From Clostridiales bacterium (GTDB lineage: Bacteria; Bacillota; Clostridia; Oscillospirales; Oscillospiraceae), in the NCBI GenBank assembly GCA_004557655.1, contig SFGJ01000004.1, positions 1-64,000 on the forward strand: DNA of 64,000 nt, given 5' to 3'. The position numbers and the translations under genes are program-made. Below, piece after piece: positions 61,442-64,000 of this stretch. Numbering within the stretch: position 1 is the first letter of the stretch; every line of letters begins with the position of its first letter. Under the pieces are notes generated by a model. The model searched no databases. It worked only from the letters and a program-made list of their open reading frames with translations, and was not told the origin of the DNA.

Positions 61442-61681
61442 ATGAAAATCAAAGTCTGTGGTAAAGCCCATCTGGAGGGCGTGGCGAAGAAGACCGGCCG
61501 CCCGTACAACTTCAATCAGATCCACTACCTCGGCAAAGCTCGCGGCGTTATCGGCGAAGCCGCCCTCACGCTGGCGCTCGACCCCGAAATTTACCCTATC
61601 GACCTCATCGAGGTTGGTAAGGAGTACAACGTAGACTTCGACAACCGCGGCTATGTTGTCGACTTCTCACCTGTCAAGTGA
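61442..61681 (+). CDS. Small ssDNA-binding-like protein (inovirus gene V-like)
   Basis: 79 aa; ATG 61442 with GAGG eight to nine bases upstream. Pattern MKIKVCGKAHLEGVAKKTGRPYNFNQIHYLG and KEYNVDFDNRGYVVDFSPVK: a beta-strand-rich small protein with a G(R/K)PYxxN segment and a C-terminal Y-x-V-x(n)-G-x(n)-PVK, similar to the ssDNA-binding gene V proteins of filamentous phages, which coat new single strands and cover the phage DNA. Similarity is by eye, so moderate. First gene of the element, just before the origin and rep. Confidence 0.5.
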   Translation: MKIKVCGKAHLEGVAKKTGRPYNFNQIHYLGKARGVIGEAALTLALDPEIYPIDLIEVGKEYNVDFDNRGYVVDFSPVK

Positions 61682-61729
61682 TGGACAGGCCAGCCTTTCC
61701 TTTCCCATATCCTCAAGTACCTCCATAGC

Positions 61730-61754
61730 CACAGGGCGGCTACGCCGCCCTGTG
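61730..61754 (+). other. Perfect hairpin next to the origin
   Basis: 11-bp perfect arms CACAGGGCGGC / GCCGCCCTGTG with loop TAC, three bases before the origin stem-loop. It could terminate the ssb-like gene, be a packaging-type hairpin or help present the origin as single strand. Confidence 0.6.
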
Positions 61755-61756
61755 GA

Positions 61757-61782
61757 GCAGGGGGTCAGTATTACCCCCCTGC
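61757..61782 (+). other. Putative rolling-circle origin: stem-loop with CRESS-type nonanucleotide
   Basis: Arms GCAGGGGG and CCCCCTGC (8 bp) hold the loop TCAGTATTAC. The loop contains CAGTATTAC (61766-61774), fitting the NANTATTAC consensus of circoviruses and geminiviruses (TAGTATTAC, TAATATTAC), nicked by Rep between TATT and AC. It lies 58 bases before the start codon of a Rep with the matching enzyme motifs. No iterons were recognised. Confidence 0.8.
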
Positions 61783-61839
61783 AACTTCTGAGAATTTGAG
61801 ATTCTTTGATAAAAAATGTCAAACTTGGAGGTTTTTACA

Positions 61840-62865
61840 ATGCCACGCTCTCGGAAATGGCTCGTTACTATCAACAATCCTATCGAACATGGCTTTGATC
61901 ATTCCCGTATAAAAGCCGCTGTTCTTGACTTTCCCTCCCTCGTTTATTGGTGTTTGTGTGATGAACAGGGTGACGAATGCGAAACGCTTCATACTCATGT
62001 TTATTTCGTTACTGAAAATCAACTTTCACATACACAGGTTGATGCCCGTTTTCCCAGCTTTCACCGTGATATAGCCCGTGGCAAATCTTCAGAAAACCGT
62101 GCCTATGTTCTTAAAGATGGGGAGAAGTTCAACAAGCAACCGGACGGCTCATATTCCTACAAGGACACCGGCGGTCATCTTCATGAGGGGATCAATTTCT
62201 CTGATACTTTTGAAGAGGGCGGCGAATTGCCCGACGAAAGGCAGGGCAAAAGCCGTGACGCTGACAAGATCGTGGATTTAATCAAGGCTGGCGCTTCTAA
62301 TGAAGATATAGTGGACGCTGTTGCCTCTGCTTATCGTGATCTCGAAAAGGTGGAGCGTGTTCGCTCTATGTATCGTGACGCACAGTTCAAGGATTCATGG
62401 CGTGATCTTGAAGTGATTTATATATTCGGTAAAACGGGCGGCGGTAAGACTCGTTCTGTTATGGACAAGTTTGGTTATACCAACTGTTACCGTGTTACCG
62501 ATTACAAACACCCCTTTGATACCTATGACGGTCAAGATGTGATCATCTTTGAGGAGTTTCGCAGCGGCTTGAAGCATGGCGATATGCTAAACTATCTTGA
62601 TGGTTATCCGCTCTTGCTTCCTTGTCGTTATTTCAATCGTCAAGCCTGTTTCACTAAGGTTTTTATCATTACTAACATTCCTCCGGAACAGCAGTATATA
62701 AATGTTGATCCGGAAACCCGTCAGGCTTTTTTTCGTCGTATACATATTGTTCGGGAATTTCAAGATTCTGGCCGGGTTGTGGATTATCCGGGTGTACAAG
62801 CCTATATTGATCGGTATAAATGGGTTGATGATTGTTTAAAAGAGCCTGTCCAAATGCACTTCTAA
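61840..62865 (+). CDS. rep: CRESS-type replication initiator: HUH endonuclease plus superfamily 3 helicase
   Basis: 341 aa from ATG 61840, eight bases after GGAGG (the upstream ATG at 61816 has no site). Endonuclease domain: motif I WLVTINNP (residues 7-14), motif II LHTHVYF with His51 and His53, motif III AYVLKD with Tyr89 and Lys92. Helicase domain: Walker A GKTGGGKT (197-204), Walker B VIIFEEF (234-240), motif C VFIITN (274-279) and the RQAFFRRI arginine-finger region. This is the complete domain order of Reps in circovirus-like viruses and pCRESS plasmids. Rep would nick the adjacent stem-loop at 61757-61782 and start rolling-circle replication. Confidence 0.92.
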   Translation: MPRSRKWLVTINNPIEHGFDHSRIKAAVLDFPSLVYWCLCDEQGDECETLHTHVYFVTENQLSHTQVDARFPSFHRDIARGKSSENRAYVLKDGEKFNKQPDGSYSYKDTGGHLHEGINFSDTFEEGGELPDERQGKSRDADKIVDLIKAGASNEDIVDAVASAYRDLEKVERVRSMYRDAQFKDSWRDLEVIYIFGKTGGGKTRSVMDKFGYTNCYRVTDYKHPFDTYDGQDVIIFEEFRSGLKHGDMLNYLDGYPLLLPCRYFNRQACFTKVFIITNIPPEQQYINVDPETRQAFFRRIHIVREFQDSGRVVDYPGVQAYIDRYKWVDDCLKEPVQMHF

Positions 62866-62871
62866 CTTGGA

Positions 62872-62898
62872 TTTAACCGCCCTTAAAGGGCGGCTAAA
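62872..62898 (+). other. Hairpin downstream of rep
   Basis: CCGCCC-ttaaa-GGGCGG, with partly complementary TTTA/TAAA flanks and no T-run; a possible attenuator or RNA processing site between rep and the coat-like genes. Confidence 0.45.
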
Positions 62899-62943
62899 TC
62901 AAACCCTCTCTTTGAATCTACACTTTCAAATGAGGTTTTCTTT

Positions 62944-63045
62944 ATGTCCTCCAATTTTTTTGATAAATTCAAATATTTTGTGATTGCTGGCTTTGCTTAC
63001 GCTTTTGGGCGTTTCCTGTTTCAGCTTTTTAAGGGTATATTCTAA
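62944..63045 (+). CDS. 33-residue single-helix membrane protein
   Basis: 33 aa, ATG 62944 with GAGG upstream. MSSNFFDKFKYFVIAGFAYAFGRFLFQLFKGIF: one hydrophobic helix with flanking Lys/Arg. Size and form equal the minor coat proteins VII and IX of filamentous phage (32-33 aa). Ends 3 bases before the tRNA. Function by analogy only. Confidence 0.6.
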   Translation: MSSNFFDKFKYFVIAGFAYAFGRFLFQLFKGIF

Positions 63046-63048
63046 TTC

Positions 63049-63122
63049 TGCGGGATGGTGTAATGGTAACATAACGGATTCGTTTTCCGTTGCTGCAAGT
63101 TCAAGTCTTGCTCCCGCATCCA
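63049..63122 (+). tRNA. tRNA gene with encoded CCA, anticodon CGT (Thr by position)
   Basis: 74 nt, all arms present: acceptor TGCGGGA/TCCCGCA, D-stem GTGT/ACAT with loop AATGGTA, anticodon stem ACGGA/TCCGT with loop TTCGTTT, T-arm GCAAG-TTCAAGT-CTTGC, then T-CCA. Position 34-36 reads CGT, predicting threonine (ACG). Odd points: T at position 37, T1-A72, four-base variable loop. Identity is therefore uncertain. It sits within the element's gene string, on the same strand. Confidence 0.85.
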
Positions 63123-63134
63123 AAGGGTGATTTT

Positions 63135-63299
63135 ATGTTTCTTGGTCTTTTGCCTTATCTTCTTTATTTTTTGCTTCTTTCTTTTTTCGTGCTTGCTGTT
63201 ATCGCTGTTGTGGCGTTTCTGGTTTGCTGTGCGATCATGCACGACAAGCCCTCAGATGGTTTGAAACTTCTTTTAGGAAAGGATTTCGATAATGATTAA
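63135..63299 (+). CDS. 54-residue membrane protein
   Basis: 54 aa, ATG 63135 after GGGTGA. Strong hydrophobic segment (GLLPYLLYFLLLSFFVLAVIAVVAFLVCC) followed by a basic/acidic tail (MHDKPSDGLKLLLGKDFDND). Overlaps the next gene by 8 nt. Size is typical for phage coat or assembly peptides. Confidence 0.6.
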   Translation: MFLGLLPYLLYFLLLSFFVLAVIAVVAFLVCCAIMHDKPSDGLKLLLGKDFDND

Positions 63300-63450
63300 G
63301 TTTCTCATTTATGCCGCCATTGCGCTGGTTTTCCTGTTCCTTTTCGTTCTCGTTGGCTCTGCCATGCTGTGGGTAGTGCTGAAAATCCTGCGCTCCCTGT
63401 TCCCCTATAAGTTTCAGCCGGGTAAAGCCCGGAAATCGGACGAAAAATAA
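63292..63450 (+). CDS. 52-residue membrane protein with basic tail
   Basis: 52 aa, ATG 63292 after AGGAAAGGA. MIKFLIYAAIALVFLFLFVLVGSAMLWVVLKIL then a tail rich in Lys and Arg (KFQPGKARKSDEK). One long helix and basic C-terminus, as in the major coat protein pVIII, where the basic end touches DNA; no clear leader peptide is visible, so this remains an analogy. Confidence 0.6.
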   Translation: MIKFLIYAAIALVFLFLFVLVGSAMLWVVLKILRSLFPYKFQPGKARKSDEK

Positions 63451-63451
63451 C

Positions 63452-63470
63452 CCCCGGCACTTGGCCGGGG
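63452..63470. terminator. Hairpin between convergent small genes
   Basis: CCCCGGC-acttg-GCCGGGG, two bases after the stop of the 52-aa gene and eight before the stop of the minus-strand gene; no clean T-run on either strand. Confidence 0.55.
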
Positions 63471-63477
63471 ATGTGGG

Positions 63478-63639
63478 TTACTCCTTTTTATCTTTTAGTT
63501 CTTTTCGGAGTGCTTCAATTTCATCAATTAGAATTTGCTGGTTTTGCTGGATGTGTTTTGTTTTTACGATATTCAGTATCGTGTTTACAATTATACCGAT
63601 AATGATTACAAACCATCCAAAGAATTCAATTCTTGTCAT
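63478..63639 (-). CDS. 53-residue membrane protein with coiled-coil tail, opposite strand
   Basis: 53 aa, ATG 63637-63639 behind AGGAGG. N-terminal helix (FFGWFVIIIGIIVNTILNIV) and an amphipathic tail (QQNQQILIDEIEALRKELKDKKE) that can form a coiled coil. The only minus-strand gene of the element, so perhaps a control or immunity function, or a holin-like partner. No family recognised. Confidence 0.65.
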   Translation of the reverse strand: MTRIEFFGWFVIIIGIIVNTILNIVKTKHIQQNQQILIDEIEALRKELKDKKE

Positions 63640-63693
63640 TTAAATTTATCCTCCTGTTTTTCTTCATTATATCACTGAAAGGGTGGTTTTTCA

Positions 63694-64000
63694 ATGAAAA
63701 AATATATTATTGCCGCCTTTTTGGCTTTTGGAATTTTCATTGCTTGTGTAGTTTCCGCTCATGCTGCAAGTGCGGAATCTGTTGTTTCTATCGTTAAGGA
63801 TATGTTTGGTGTTTGCCTTGAAACTGTAAATTCTGGCGAAGAGGATTGGGTGGCCGCTCGTAATCAAATTAATTCGCATTGGCAGTCTTATTCCTCGGTT
63901 TCATCTATGGGGCGTTTGTACCTTTCTTATGATGTTATGAGTAATCTTGTTGCCGAATTGAACGGTCAGGGCTTTCCTTGTCGGCTTGAGTGGAATCGGA
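63694..64000 (+). CDS. Secreted protein, partial (runs past window end)
   Basis: At least 102 aa. Clear signal peptide MKKYIIAAFLAFGIFIACVVSAHA-A (cut after Ala-His-Ala), then a mature part (SAESVVSIVKDMFGVCLETVNSGEEDWVAAR) with two Cys so far. AAGGGTGG precedes the ATG. In filamentous phages a secreted adsorption protein (pIII) follows the coat genes, so this is a candidate, but the rest is outside the window. Confidence 0.6.
   Translation, partial: MKKYIIAAFLAFGIFIACVVSAHAASAESVVSIVKDMFGVCLETVNSGEEDWVAARNQINSHWQSYSSVSSMGRLYLSYDVMSNLVAELNGQGFPCRLEWNR

Noticed and set aside
63049..63122. Calling the tRNA Glu (TTC) or Arg (TCG)
   Set aside because: The five-base anticodon stem ACGGA/TCCGT fixes the loop, so positions 34-36 read CGT; other readings break the stem.
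1..64000. CRISPR arrays, rRNA genes, IS transposases
   Set aside because: No regularly spaced repeats, rRNA sequence or transposase motif was found.

Overview
The window comes from a low-oxygen, spore-forming Gram-positive bacterium of the class Clostridia, most likely a gut Oscillospiraceae. The signs are an alpha/beta-type small acid-soluble spore protein with a sigma-G-like promoter, an NAD-linked [FeFe] hydrogenase operon, an IscR-type regulator with NifS/NifU, a threonyl-tRNA T-box and SPxTG sorting signals. Core genes are GC-rich. The two ends of the window (about 1-6500 and 61440-64000) are visibly richer in AT.

Layout. (1) 1-6.7 kb, minus strand: a surface-fibre locus with an SPQTG-anchored protein, a camelysin-like protein, the SipW signal peptidase and three tandem TasA/camelysin-like proteins. 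These three share an almost identical N-terminal module but have different C-terminal halves. Two of them have lost the normal ATG start, and a ~100-bp repeat sits at the junctions. (2) 6.8-22.8 kb, minus strand: DUF2461, an aminotransferase, MreB, an AEC transporter, ComF, RecD2, UvrA, YbaK, TraX-like, EamA, DUF1643, UvrB (with an SOS-type box) and RadC. (3) 22.9-29.6 kb, plus strand: the trimeric HydC-HydB-HydA hydrogenase behind a possible Rex operator, a CofE-like ligase, a small membrane protein and a GtrA-like protein. (4) 29.6-36.4 kb: decaying genes (a kinase fragment and a membrane-flavodoxin gene split by TAG), phosphatidylserine/phosphatidylethanolamine synthesis (Psd, PssA), a two-component system and a secreted SPATG-anchored 5'-nucleotidase. 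(5) 36.7-39.4 kb: SASP, IscR-like regulator, NifS, NifU. (6) 39.4-51.9 kb: Tex, flavodoxin, PspC, a LytS/YesN-type two-component pair, DUF2975, ThrRS with T-box, an EamA-HAD fusion, an unknown Cys-rich membrane protein and a PP2C-like phosphatase. (7) 52-61.3 kb: one long minus-strand housekeeping operon read from an smc promoter: SMC, FtsY, RNase PH, a small membrane protein, RdgB, YhbY, a NadD-YqeK fusion, RsfS and a ROK-like kinase.

(8) 61.4 kb to the window end is the most exciting part. It is an AT-richer block of small plus-strand genes next to smc that looks like an integrated single-stranded-DNA element. It encodes a small protein resembling filamentous-phage ssDNA-binding proteins, then a stem-loop whose loop carries CAGTATTAC, which matches the NANTATTAC nonanucleotide at the replication origin of circovirus-like (CRESS-DNA) viruses. 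Directly downstream is a 341-aa Rep with all the expected HUH endonuclease and superfamily 3 helicase motifs. Next come tiny single-helix membrane proteins of coat-protein size, a complete tRNA gene with encoded CCA lodged between them, and the start of a secreted protein. The combination of a eukaryote-virus-like Rep and origin with an inovirus-like gene layout in a Clostridia chromosome is the main candidate for an undescribed system. The element continues beyond the window, so its coat, assembly and integration genes cannot be judged here.
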